Positions 1 to 7,834 of a stretch of DNA of 64,000 bases are shown here, one piece after another. Location of the stretch: the NCBI RefSeq assembly GCF_003287975.1, contig NZ_QMKQ01000009.1:62001-126000 (forward strand), in the 5' to 3' direction. Numbering within the stretch: position 1 is the first letter of the stretch; the number at the start of each line of letters is the position of its first letter. The translations under genes were made by a program, and so were the position numbers. The notes under the pieces were generated by a model, which saw nothing but the letters and a program-made list of their open reading frames with translations, made no database searches and was not told the origin of the DNA. Origin of the DNA: Arthrobacter sp. AQ5-05. Its GTDB lineage: Bacteria; Actinomycetota; Actinomycetes; Actinomycetales; Micrococcaceae.

Positions 1-365
1 TCCGGGGCGATGGTGGAGAACCGCACGTCGACGCCGAGCTCGATGGCGCGGCGCTGCAGCAGCTGAAGCAGTTCCTTGCGGCTCATGGCGGCAAAGCCCT
101 GGCCTCCCACGGTATGCATCTGCCCGCGGAAGTGGATGTCGATGTCACTCCAGCGGGCGAAGCGCCGGGACATGTACTCGGCAATGACGGTGTCGGCGTT
201 GCCGATGCCGCCGAGGGTCTCGTCCGAGAAGACGACGCCGAAGCCGAAGGTGTCCGAGGCCGCGTTGCGCTCCCAGACGGTGACCTCGTGGGAGGGATCA
301 AGTTGCTTCATCAGGGAGGCGAAGTACAGGCCGCCGGGGCCGCCGCCAACAACTGCAATTTTCAT
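1..365 (-). CDS. FAD-dependent aromatic-CoA hydroxylase, N-terminal part (cut by window edge)
   Basis: Only the first 121 codons lie in the window; the rest runs off the left edge. The N-terminus has the FAD-binding Rossmann loop (IAVVGGGPGGLYFA), and the following region (SDTFGFGVVFSDETL, then an FRGQMHTVGGQGFAAMSR segment) is what I know from the salicylyl-CoA 5-hydroxylase / 2-aminobenzoyl-CoA monooxygenase group. Those enzymes hydroxylate an aromatic acid held as its CoA thioester, and many are bifunctional with a C-terminal flavin oxidoreductase half; whether that half is present cannot be seen. It lies 95 bp downstream of the CoA ligase on the same strand, so it is probably the last or a late gene of the aromatic operon. 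Family is fairly sure, substrate is inferred. Confidence 0.82.
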   Translation of the reverse strand, partial: MKIAVVGGGPGGLYFASLMKQLDPSHEVTVWERNAASDTFGFGVVFSDETLGGIGNADTVIAEYMSRRFARWSDIDIHFRGQMHTVGGQGFAAMSRKELLQLLQRRAIELGVDVRFSTIAP

Positions 366-460
366 GTCTGGGTCCTTTCGGGGGTCGGCAGGGCTGCGGC
401 GGCCGGGGCTGGACCCGGGGCCGTGCGGTGCTGACAGGGGGGGAAGAATAGGGAAAGTGG

Positions 461-2092
461 TTAGGAGGCCGGGGATTGGGCCAATGCCTCGCGCAACTTG
501 AAGTGCTGGAGCTTGCCGCTGGGGTTGCGGGGCAGCTCCTCGACGAAGCGGACCTCGCGCGGGTACTTGTACGGTGCGATGACGGTCTTGACGAAGTCCT
601 GGAGTTCCTTGGCCTTCTCGGCCGAACCGGTGACCCCGTCCACCAACACCACGAAGGCGCAGACCACCGAGCCGCGGTGTTCGTCGGGCCGTGCGACGAC
701 GGCGGTTTCCATCACGTCGGGGTGCTGGATGATGGCTTCCTCGACCTCGGGCCCGCCGATGTTGTAGCCGGAGGACACGATCATGTTGTCGCTGCGTGCC
801 TGGTAGGTGAAGTAGCCGTCGGCGTCGCGCACGAAGGTGTCCCCGGTGACGTTCCAGCCGTTGGAGACGTAGGCGTGCTGGCGTTCGTCATCGAGATACC
901 GGCAGCCGGTAGGGCCGATGACCGCCAGGCGTCCAACCTCGTTGGGCCCAAGTTCGTTGCCGTCAAGGTCAAGAATCGTTGCGCGGTAGCCGGGGACCGC
1001 CGTCCCGGTGGTGCCGGGGCGGATGTCCGCCCCTGCAGCGGAGATGAACACGTGCAGCAGCTCGGTCGAGCCGATTCCGTCGATCAGCTCCAGGCCGGTG
1101 GCGTCCTTGACGGCTTCCCAGGTGGCCGCCGGAAGGTGCTCGCCGGCCGAGACGGCAATGCGCAGCGGGCTCAGCAACTCGGCCTTGCCCTCCTTGAGGA
1201 TGGCGCGGTAGGCGGTGGGTGCCGTGAAGAGGATCGTGGCGCCGGCGTCATGGGAGAACCGCGCCAGCTCCACCGGGGTGGTGCGTTCGGTGAGCAGGGT
1301 GCTGGCGCCGAAGCGCAGCGGGAAGACGACCAGTCCGCCCAGGCCAAAGGTGAAGGCCAGGGGCGGGGAGCCTGCGAACACGTCGTCGGGTGTCGGGGCC
1401 AGGATGTGCCGGGCGAAGGTGTCCGCGTTGGCCAGGATGTCGCGGTGGAAGTGCATGGTGATTTTCGGGACCCCGGTGGTCCCGGAGGTCGGGCCCAGCA
1501 GGGCCACGTCGTCGGCCGCGGTGTCGACGTTGGCGAACTCGCCGGATCTGGATCCCGAGAGCACCACCAGGTCCGCGGGGTCCTGGGATCCGACTGCCAC
1601 GACGGGGTAGGAGGAACCTGCGGCGTCGCGGGCGTCATCCAGGAAGCGGTGGTCGCACAGCATCAGGGCGGGCTTGGTCAACTGGGCCAGCTTGGCGATT
1701 TCCGGGGTGCGCAGGGCGGGCATGGTGGTGACCACCACGGCGCCGGCTTTCAACACCCCGAGCCAGCAGGCCACGAGCCAGGCATTGTTGGGGGCCCGGA
1801 GCATGACCCGGTTTCCGGGGACGATCCCGAAGTCCTCGACCAGCACCTGGGCGACCTGGTTGGAGCGGGTGAGCAGCTCTCCGTAGCTTTGCACGGTTCC
1901 GTCGGGGGCCAGCAGAGCCGGGGAATCGGCCCCGAACTTGGCCACGGCGTCGTCGATCAGCACCGTCGCGGCGTTGAGCCTTTCGGGGTATTGCAGCTCG
2001 GGCAGCGTGAATTCCAGGGTTGGCCACAACTCGTGCGGCGGCAGGTGATCGCGCGTGAAGGTGTCTTGATGGGCCGAAAGCGATAATTCCAT
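461..2092 (-). CDS. Benzoate-CoA ligase family AMP-forming ligase
   Basis: 543 residues. Activates an aromatic carboxylate to the acyl-AMP and then the CoA thioester. Visible motifs are the phosphate-binding loop GPTSGTTGVPK, the GIGSTELLHVF motif typical of the benzoate-CoA ligase subgroup, the adenylate-contact segment GWNVTGDTF and the C-terminal catalytic lysine motif PRNPSGKLQ. The ATG at 2092 was chosen because the conserved N-terminus (TLEFTLPELQYPERLN) follows it; the frame is open further upstream but that part overlaps the thioesterase. It starts 59 bp after the thioesterase stop, in the same operon as the CoA-thioester ring hydroxylase. Likely substrate is salicylate or anthranilate, inferred from the neighbours; the sequence does not fix it. 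Confidence 0.88.
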   Translation of the reverse strand: MELSLSAHQDTFTRDHLPPHELWPTLEFTLPELQYPERLNAATVLIDDAVAKFGADSPALLAPDGTVQSYGELLTRSNQVAQVLVEDFGIVPGNRVMLRAPNNAWLVACWLGVLKAGAVVVTTMPALRTPEIAKLAQLTKPALMLCDHRFLDDARDAAGSSYPVVAVGSQDPADLVVLSGSRSGEFANVDTAADDVALLGPTSGTTGVPKITMHFHRDILANADTFARHILAPTPDDVFAGSPPLAFTFGLGGLVVFPLRFGASTLLTERTTPVELARFSHDAGATILFTAPTAYRAILKEGKAELLSPLRIAVSAGEHLPAATWEAVKDATGLELIDGIGSTELLHVFISAAGADIRPGTTGTAVPGYRATILDLDGNELGPNEVGRLAVIGPTGCRYLDDERQHAYVSNGWNVTGDTFVRDADGYFTYQARSDNMIVSSGYNIGGPEVEEAIIQHPDVMETAVVARPDEHRGSVVCAFVVLVDGVTGSAEKAKELQDFVKTVIAPYKYPREVRFVEELPRNPSGKLQHFKLREALAQSPAS

Positions 2093-2151
2093 GAACTTGC
2101 CGTCTCTTTCCAGGAGTCGATTTTCAAGATTGCAATGGTGCTTGTGGTGCC

Positions 2152-3018
2152 TTAGCGCGGTCCGCGGATCATGCCCTCCTGGGCGACGGTGGCCAGCAGC
2201 CGGCCATCCCGGGTGTAGAAGCGGCCCAGTGCCAGGCCGCGGTTGTTTTGGCTGGAGATGGCTTCCTGGACGTAGAGCACCCAGTCGTCCACGCGCCCGC
2301 TGCGGTGGAACCACATGGAGTGGTCAAGGCTCGCGGTGACAAGTCCTTCGGTGCTCCAGGACAGGTTCTGGGTCCGGAGCAGCGGTTCCAGGATGGTGTA
2401 GTCGCATACGTAGGCCAGGGCCGCGCGCTGGGTGATCTGGTCATCGGGAAGTTCGGTGAACGCCTTGACCCAGACCGCCTGGTGGGCCGACGGCTTGCCG
2501 TCGACCTCGAGGTACAGGGCCCCGGGAACGTGGCGCATGTCGAAGGACCGGCCGGTGGACCAGTACTCGGCGGCGGGACCCTCGGCCGAGGCGAGGACGC
2601 TGGCCGCGCTGGCCAGGGTTTCGGGATCCAGGTCCAGGAATTCGGCCGGGGCCGTGGAGGACTGTTCGGGACCGGTTTCGGGTACGTGGAAGGAGCCCAA
2701 TGCGGTGTAGACGGCCTTGCCGTTTTGGAAGCCGCGGACCTGGCGGGTGGAGTAGCCGCGGCCATCGCGCATCAGCTCGACCTCGTAGCGGACCGGCACG
2801 TGCATGTCCACGGGGCGCAGGAAGTAGGAGTGCATCGAGTGCAGTTCCCGGTCCCCGTTCACCGAGCGCATCATGGCCGAGGCGCCCTGGGCCACCATGT
2901 CCCCGCCGTAGGCCTTGGGCCACGGAACATATTGGGGGATGGCGGTGAAGGCCGTGTCAAAGACCTCGGCGTCGCAAGCGGTCAGGTCGATGGCATCAAG
3001 GAAGATTTGTGAGCTCAT
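2152..3018 (-). CDS. TesB-type acyl-CoA thioesterase II
   Basis: 288 residues, the usual length of TesB. Two hot-dog halves are expected; conserved pieces visible are VYGGDMVAQG-like YGGDMVAQGA, LHSMHSYFLRPVDM and the C-terminal ASLDHSMWFHR with DDWVLY, the active-site region of the family. Hydrolyses an acyl-CoA to the free acid and CoA. The start ATG at 3018 overlaps the cupin stop as ATGA, so the two are translationally coupled. In this operon its logical job is to release the hydroxylated aromatic acid (for instance gentisate or 5-hydroxyanthranilate) from CoA before ring cleavage; that role is inference. Confidence 0.9.
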   Translation of the reverse strand: MSSQIFLDAIDLTACDAEVFDTAFTAIPQYVPWPKAYGGDMVAQGASAMMRSVNGDRELHSMHSYFLRPVDMHVPVRYEVELMRDGRGYSTRQVRGFQNGKAVYTALGSFHVPETGPEQSSTAPAEFLDLDPETLASAASVLASAEGPAAEYWSTGRSFDMRHVPGALYLEVDGKPSAHQAVWVKAFTELPDDQITQRAALAYVCDYTILEPLLRTQNLSWSTEGLVTASLDHSMWFHRSGRVDDWVLYVQEAISSQNNRGLALGRFYTRDGRLLATVAQEGMIRGPR

Positions 3019-3500
3019 GCCCGGCGGTATCCTTCCAGGGTTTCGTCGGCGACCTCTTCGAGGTTCACCACGATGTTTTCCGGGGTGCGGGCGGTGAGCC
3101 ACACGAGGTCCTCGGTGATCGACATGTTGGCCTCTACGTGCGGCATGAACGGCGGGACGAAGACCCAGTCGCCGGCAGTCATGTCCAGGAACTGTTCGTA
3201 GTTCTCGCCGAAGTAGATCCGGCCGTGGCCGCGCAGCACGTATCCGCCGGTCTCGGCTTCGCCGTGGTGGTGGGGGAGGGACCGGTATCCGGGGGTGTTG
3301 GAGACCTGGCCGAACCAGAGCTTGGTGGCCGGTGTGTGCTGGATGCTGACCCCGGAGACGCGGATGCAATCGCCGGATTGCGCGGTGTTGGTGTCTTCGG
3401 CTCCCTTGCGGGTGACCACGGGGACGACGACTCCGTCGGAGTTGGCGTAGACGGTGTTCTCACCCTCGGTGCGGTAGATGGTGGGGGTCGGGTTGTCCAT
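3015..3500 (-). CDS. Single-domain cupin, candidate ring-cleavage dioxygenase
   Basis: 161 residues from the ATG at 3500, which is preceded by a good AAGGAG; an in-frame ATG at 3551 has no ribosome site. The cupin metal motif is clear: LPHHHGEAETGGYVLRGHG (histidine pair plus glutamate) and, in motif 2, PPFMPHVEAN with the second histidine. A metal-dependent oxygenase, isomerase or binding role fits the fold. Its length is near that of small extradiol enzymes such as 3-hydroxyanthranilate 3,4-dioxygenase, but I do not see enough to name that family. Between an FAH-type hydrolase and a thioesterase in an aromatic operon, ring cleavage of a hydroxylated benzoate is the best guess; gentisate dioxygenases are usually about twice as long. 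Confidence 0.72.
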   Translation of the reverse strand: MDNPTPTIYRTEGENTVYANSDGVVVPVVTRKGAEDTNTAQSGDCIRVSGVSIQHTPATKLWFGQVSNTPGYRSLPHHHGEAETGGYVLRGHGRIYFGENYEQFLDMTAGDWVFVPPFMPHVEANMSITEDLVWLTARTPENIVVNLEEVADETLEGYRRA

Positions 3501-3556
3501 GGGCTTGGCTCCTTGGTCTGTGGCTGGATGCATGGATGAGGTGGTTGGCATGGTGT

Positions 3557-4408
3557 CTAGAGTGAAGCGTTGATTCGCAGGCTGATGCGGTTTGACAGGG
3601 TTCCGATTCCAGGGAGCTCGGTGACAAGCTCGTCCCCGTCCTGCAGGAAGCGCGGCGGGACCATGCCCATGCCGACCCCGCCCGGGGTTCCGGTGAGGAC
3701 AACGTCGCCGGGGTGCAGCACGGTGAAAGTGGAGATGTAGGACAGCAACTTGGCGGCGGAGAAGAACAGGGTCTTGGTGTTGCCGCGCTGGACCTCTTCG
3801 CCGTTGAGGGTGCAGATGACCTCGAGGCCGGCCTCCGGGTCCAGCGCGTCGGCGGTGACCAGCACGGGGCCCAGTGGCGTGGTGCGGTCAAAGGCCTTGC
3901 CCTGGAACCACTGCAAGGTGCGGCGTTGCCAGTCGGGCATGGAAATGTCGTTGGCCACGGTGTAGCCGGCGATGGCGGTTGCCGCCTCGTCCTCGGAGGC
4001 GTCCTTCAGGGTGGATCCGACCACCACGGCCAGCTCGGCTTCCCAGTCCAGGTCCACCGATTCGTCGGCGACGATCGGTGCGCCGGGGTCGGTGAGGGTG
4101 TCGGCGAACTTTGCGAAGAGCGTGGGGAACGCGGGGAGCTCGCGTCCCATTTCCAGGATGTGCTCCGAATAGTTCAGGCCGCAGCAAATGACCTTCGCCG
4201 GCCTCGGCACCGGGTTCAACAGCTCGACCGCGGATGCGGGCAGGACATCGGGACCGCAGTGGCCGGAAGCGGCATCCTTGAGGATATTCTTCCACCCGGG
4301 AAGGGCAAGCAGCTCGCTGAGATTGCGTGCGGGCAGCGGCTGGTAGCCGCCTTCCACCACCAGTGCGGCGGGGGTGCGCCCACCATGTCGAACCGTCGCG
4401 AGTTTCAT
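3557..4408 (-). CDS. Fumarylacetoacetate hydrolase (FAH) family protein
   Basis: 283 residues. Start ATG 4408 has AAGGAG nine bases upstream. Family features are FPTLFAKFADTLTDPGAPI, the metal-binding acidic segment LDWEAELAVVVG, GYTVANDISMPDWQ, QGKAFDRTTPLGPVLVT and the C-terminal LHPGDVVLTGTPGGVGMG. Members hydrolyse carbon-carbon bonds in 1,3-diketo acids such as fumarylpyruvate, or hydrate/decarboxylate ring-cleavage products. It is the first gene of the minus-strand aromatic operon, diverging from the ridA-like gene across a 141-bp intergenic region that probably holds both promoters. Probable role: hydrolysis of the ring-cleavage product (maleyl- or fumarylpyruvate-like), inferred. Confidence 0.88.
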   Translation of the reverse strand: MKLATVRHGGRTPAALVVEGGYQPLPARNLSELLALPGWKNILKDAASGHCGPDVLPASAVELLNPVPRPAKVICCGLNYSEHILEMGRELPAFPTLFAKFADTLTDPGAPIVADESVDLDWEAELAVVVGSTLKDASEDEAATAIAGYTVANDISMPDWQRRTLQWFQGKAFDRTTPLGPVLVTADALDPEAGLEVICTLNGEEVQRGNTKTLFFSAAKLLSYISTFTVLHPGDVVLTGTPGGVGMGMVPPRFLQDGDELVTELPGIGTLSNRISLRINASL

Positions 4409-4454
4409 TCCTTGGGCTCCTTCGCCATTCACCAAACCCACTGTGTCGACTTTA

Positions 4455-4466
4455 TGACTGCCGTCA
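4455..4466. promoter_or_regulatory. Possible operator: TGAC-N4-GTCA inverted repeat
   Basis: Perfect 4-bp arms separated by TGCC, in the 141-bp region between the divergent FAH and RidA genes. Its place fits a regulator site acting on both promoters, perhaps for the nearby PaaX protein, but the arms are short and could be chance. Confidence 0.25.
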
Positions 4467-4549
4467 CGTATCCTCAATGTAACACGCATCACTAACCTGC
4501 GCCAGAGCGGAAGCCGCTCAACCGCCACAAGAACCCACAGGAGAGCACG

Positions 4550-4969
4550 ATGACCGAAACCACCCTCATCCAGAACCTCACCGTCAACCCCGATTCACTG
4601 GGCAAGCCCTCCGGATTCGCCCACGGCGTGCTCGCCGGCAAGACCGTGTACCTGGGCGGCCAGACGGCCCTGGACAAGGACATGAAGATCGTCCCGGGCA
4701 ACATCGTGGACCAGTTCAAGCAGGCGTTCTCCAACGTCCTGGCAACACTCGTCGAGGCCGGCGGACAGCCCGAGGACCTGGTGTCGGTGACCATCTACCT
4801 CACCGATGTCGATGACTACCTGGCCAACGGTCGCGAGATCGGCCGGCTCTGGCGCGAAATGGCAGGCAGCAAGTACCCGGCGCTCGCCGGCATCGGCGTC
4901 AGCCGTCTGTGGCAACCGGAGGCACTCATTGAGATCCAGGGCGTTGCTGTGATCCAGGACCGCGCCTAG
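4550..4969 (+). CDS. RidA/YjgF family protein (imine/enamine deaminase type)
   Basis: 139 residues, preceded by AGGAG. The chorismate-mutase-like fold of RidA proteins is indicated by VYLGGQTALDKD, the ATLVEAGGQPEDLVSVTIYLTD block, YPALAGIGVSRLWQPEALIEI and a C-terminal VAVIQ strand; the conserved arginine of the active site is probably the one in GVSRLW. RidA proteins hydrolyse 2-aminoacrylate-like imines, and relatives (2-aminomuconate deaminase type) serve aromatic pathways. Divergently paired with the aromatic-CoA operon, it hints that a ring-cleavage intermediate carries an amino group, which would favour anthranilate over salicylate as substrate. That pathway role is inference. Confidence 0.88.
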   Translation: MTETTLIQNLTVNPDSLGKPSGFAHGVLAGKTVYLGGQTALDKDMKIVPGNIVDQFKQAFSNVLATLVEAGGQPEDLVSVTIYLTDVDDYLANGREIGRLWREMAGSKYPALAGIGVSRLWQPEALIEIQGVAVIQDRA

Positions 4970-5000
4970 CTGCCGGGGCAAGCAAAAGGGGTTTCAACCC

Positions 5001-5064
5001 AAGGAAGCCGTGCTGCGCAACCGCATCCCCGTTAGAGGACGGTTGCACGGCACGGCTTCCTTTT
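5001..5064. terminator. Bidirectional terminator between ridA-like gene and paaX-like gene
   Basis: Perfect 13-bp arms (AAGGAAGCCGTGC and its complement at 5050-5062), with a second pairing inside (CAACCG/CGGTTG), then TTTT on the plus side. It sits between two convergent genes. Confidence 0.85.
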
Positions 5065-5079
5065 GATGTGGGGGAACAG

Positions 5080-5961
5080 CTATGCGGTGACCGCGTGGTC
5101 GGCAATGGCACGGTCGGCATGGCGCTGGGCACGTGGGGCCAGCAGGGTGTGGAGCTGCTGGAAGAGGTGCTCGGCCTCCAGGGCGTTCCAATTATCGGGC
5201 AGGAACTCGGTGGGTAGTCCCGGGTCGAGGTAGGGCAGGCGCCGCCACTGGGTGACCAGGACCAGGTAGTCGCCGAAGGCCCGGGCATCGGAGTCGGGAT
5301 CGGCGTCGAACCCGTCGCGCTGGACCCATGACTCCAGCAGTTCCCGGTTGTGCTCGAGGAAGTCCGAGTACAAGGAGTCCAGCGCCGGCAGGTCCCACCA
5401 AGATCCGATGTTCTTGTGCAGATCGGCCCCGCCGACATGGTCGGCCATGAAGAATTCGAGGTACTCGTTCAGCCCGCGGGTGTCGAAATAGGCCAGCACC
5501 GCGTCGCGGAGGTGGCCCGGCGCGATCCACAGTCCCGGGGTCACCGAGCCGAAGCCCATGCGGACCAGCGAGGAGCGGATCTTGTGACGGATGTTGCGCT
5601 GGGACTCGGGGACGGTGAAGGTCGCCAGCAACCATTGATCGCCTTTCTTGGCCCGCCGGGGGTGGAAGATGCGTTCGTCGCCCTCGATGAACGTGGCGAT
5701 GACCGAAGACGCCAAGGCATACCCGTTGCGGCCGTTGACCTGCACGCTGTCGATGACACCTCGCTTTTTCAGGCGGGAGATCGAGGACCTGGTACCAGTG
5801 GATTCGATCCCGATGTCACGCATCAGGTCAATGATGGTGGCTACGGCCAAGGCGCCGCCATGTTGGCGTGCGTACAGACCGAACAAAGAGACGATGAGCT
5901 GGTGGTGCCGAGGTACCGGGGTCTCACTGGGGCCCTTGCGGTCACCTACGTGTGTGGTCAT
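5080..5961 (-). CDS. PaaX family transcriptional regulator
   Basis: 293 residues, a normal length for PaaX. The N-terminal winged helix spans about residues 18-90 (IVSLFGLYARQHGGALAVATIIDLM, then TRSSISRLKKRGVI), followed by the PaaX central domain (FTVPESQRNIRHKIRSSL, GFGSVTPGLWIAPGHL) and the C-terminal helical domain with LESWVQRDGF and FGDYLVLVTQWRRLPYLDPGLP. PaaX repressors usually respond to an aryl-CoA thioester (phenylacetyl-CoA in E. coli). Beside a CoA-dependent aromatic operon it is the obvious regulator, with an aroyl-CoA as probable inducer. Start ATG 5961 has AAGGTGAG upstream. Convergent with the ridA-like gene. Confidence 0.9.
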   Translation of the reverse strand: MTTHVGDRKGPSETPVPRHHQLIVSLFGLYARQHGGALAVATIIDLMRDIGIESTGTRSSISRLKKRGVIDSVQVNGRNGYALASSVIATFIEGDERIFHPRRAKKGDQWLLATFTVPESQRNIRHKIRSSLVRMGFGSVTPGLWIAPGHLRDAVLAYFDTRGLNEYLEFFMADHVGGADLHKNIGSWWDLPALDSLYSDFLEHNRELLESWVQRDGFDADPDSDARAFGDYLVLVTQWRRLPYLDPGLPTEFLPDNWNALEAEHLFQQLHTLLAPRAQRHADRAIADHAVTA

Positions 5962-6104
5962 GCGCTCACCTTATCGAATCACCCAAGGTAGCCTGTCCGA
6001 GGGGCCCTGTTTTTCGTCGTGTCGTTCTCGTGACGCCGGAGACCACAACGGATGAGTCATGCCCCGTTGGTCCCGCCACCCAATGAAAGAGGTTCTGGAG
6101 TCCC

Positions 6105-7121
6105 ATGCGCCCACAGGTATTGATTTGCTCGTTTCTCCAGGAAGAGCTGGTCGACCGGTTGATCGATGCCACTCCCGAGGTTGATGTCATCTACCGACCC
6201 GAACTGCTGCCGGTCCCGCAATTCGAGGCTGACCACTGGGGCAAGCCTCGTGAACTCACCCAAGGACAGTTGGCCGAGTGGCAGGGGCACCTAGCCAATG
6301 CCACCATCAAGTTCGACTTCGACTGGTGGCAACCGCGCGGTTGGCAAGAACACAGCCCACTGCTCGAATGGATCCAGGCCTCGCAGGCCGGAGTCGGTGC
6401 GCGGGCAGCAGCGATGGGGCACACCGAAGACAAGGTCCGGATCACCACCGCTGCGGGCGTGCATGCCAAGCCCTTGGCGGAATTTGCCTTGGCCGGGCTG
6501 CTTCATTTCATCCGCGAACTGCCGCGACTTGAATCGCAGAGAAGGGCGCACCGTTGGACGAACGGGGCGTCGCAGACCCTGCACGGACTACGTGCCTTGA
6601 TCATCGGTGCGGGCAGCATCGGTGGCGAAGTGGCCAGGACCTTGAGCTTCATGGGGGTCAGCTGCGACGGGACCACCCGAGGAAGCAGGCTGCTGGACAA
6701 GCCATTTGAACGATCCGTCAGCCTGCAGGAATGCCAGCTGGGGGAGTACGACATCGTGGTCCTTGCCTGCCCGCTGACCGAAGAAACCGCGGGGCTCATG
6801 GACAAACGGAGACTGTCCGAAATGAAGCAAGGGGCATTTCTCGTAAATCTGGCGCGCGGCCCGGTCATCGACCAGGAGGCCCTTCTGGACATGCTCGCCG
6901 GAGGGCATCTTGGTGGAGCCGTTCTTGACGTGGCGAATCCGGAACCACTACCAGCCGGGCACCCCTTGTGGGACGCCCCGAACCTGATCCTCTCCCCTCA
7001 TACCGCCGCAAACGTGGACGCCGAAAACGCACGTCTGGTGGAACTCTTCACGAAAAACCTGCGCCGATACCTGGACGGAGAGGCATTGCTCAATACCTAT
7101 GATCCATTCCAGGGATACTAA
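6105..7121 (+). CDS. D-isomer specific 2-hydroxyacid dehydrogenase
   Basis: 338 residues. NAD(P)-dependent reduction of 2-oxo acids to 2-hydroxy acids. The cofactor Rossmann motif GAGSIGGEVAR is near residue 165, and the catalytic triad is visible as Arg in LVNLARGPVID, Glu in DVANPEPLPAGHPLW and His in LSPHTAANV. The catalytic region also has DIVVLACPLTEET. The N-terminal substrate domain is divergent, so the substrate cannot be read. It diverges from the paaX-like gene by about 140 bp and could belong to the aromatic locus (for example acting on a pyruvate-like product), but nothing ties it firmly. TGGAG precedes the ATG. Confidence 0.9.
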   Translation: MRPQVLICSFLQEELVDRLIDATPEVDVIYRPELLPVPQFEADHWGKPRELTQGQLAEWQGHLANATIKFDFDWWQPRGWQEHSPLLEWIQASQAGVGARAAAMGHTEDKVRITTAAGVHAKPLAEFALAGLLHFIRELPRLESQRRAHRWTNGASQTLHGLRALIIGAGSIGGEVARTLSFMGVSCDGTTRGSRLLDKPFERSVSLQECQLGEYDIVVLACPLTEETAGLMDKRRLSEMKQGAFLVNLARGPVIDQEALLDMLAGGHLGGAVLDVANPEPLPAGHPLWDAPNLILSPHTAANVDAENARLVELFTKNLRRYLDGEALLNTYDPFQGY

Positions 7122-7135
7122 TTCTGGCCAAAGAT

Positions 7136-7834
7136 TCAGGCACGGGGCGTTGCATGACGCAAGCGGCCGACCCCCAAGGGCACGGTCGTTCGCGATTCTT
7201 CCAGTAGACCGGCCTGAACGGCCAAGACAGCGAGCTGGACACGGTTGCTGACACCAAGTGGCTCCATGATTTTTGCCAGTTGCGCCTTGACCGTGCCCTC
7301 ACTGACATGCAGCAATGCGGCGATTTGGACGTTGGTGAGGCCTTCTGACAGCGCTTGTAGTATGCGTCGATCGCGAGGTCCGGTCTGACGCAATAGTTGC
7401 GATTTCAAGTCGTACTTGCTCGCGGAGTGGGGCGGGAACTGGTCCGCATCCGTGGGCTTGGAGAAGATCATGTTTCCCGAGTGGATCATCCGAAGCGCGG
7501 CGCCCAGGTCGGTTGAAATCGAATTCTTGGCCAGGTAGCTGCAGGCACCCGCCGAGTGGGCTCTGGCCATGGTCTCGATGTCGTGGGTCGACGAGAGCAT
7601 TACTACCTTCGTCCCCGGGGCCGCCGACACGATCCGCCGGGTGGCTTCCATGCTGCATATGTTGCTGAGCCTGCTTTCCATGAGGACCATGTCGGGATTT
7701 GTCTCCAGTGCCGCGTCAGCGGCGTCGTTGCCGGTGCTGGTGACTTGTTCAAGCAGGACGTCCGCGCTGGCGGCCAAGAGGCTTTCCAAGCCAAGCCGAA
7801 GAAAGTAATCGCCATCAGCAAGACGGGTTCGTAT
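7136..7834 (-). pseudogene. 5'-damaged NarL/FixJ response regulator
   Basis: Reading leftward, the frame encodes a receiver domain starting IRTRLADGDYFLRLG, the beginning of a normal receiver, but no ATG, GTG or TTG precedes it before a stop at 7856-7858; the first usable start is a TTG at 7789, inside the receiver. The C-terminus is an intact LuxR-type helix-turn-helix (ILQALSEGLTNVQIAALLHVSEGTVKAQLAKIM). The usual phospho-acceptor Asp in a LMD motif is Glu here (MVLMESRL), and the acidic pair reads ADGD, so phosphorylation control is doubtful even if made. The start region seems lost at a rearrangement joining it head to head with the HTTM gene. It could still be expressed from the TTG as a DNA-binding fragment. 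Confidence 0.65.

Noticed and set aside
476-2086. Long open frame antisense to the CoA ligase
   Set aside because: It mirrors the codon positions of the ligase; high GC keeps the opposite frame open, and the translation is Gly/His-rich without family character.
3501-3551. Upstream ATG at 3551 as the cupin start
   Set aside because: No ribosome site there, whereas ATG 3500 has AAGGAG nine bases before it.
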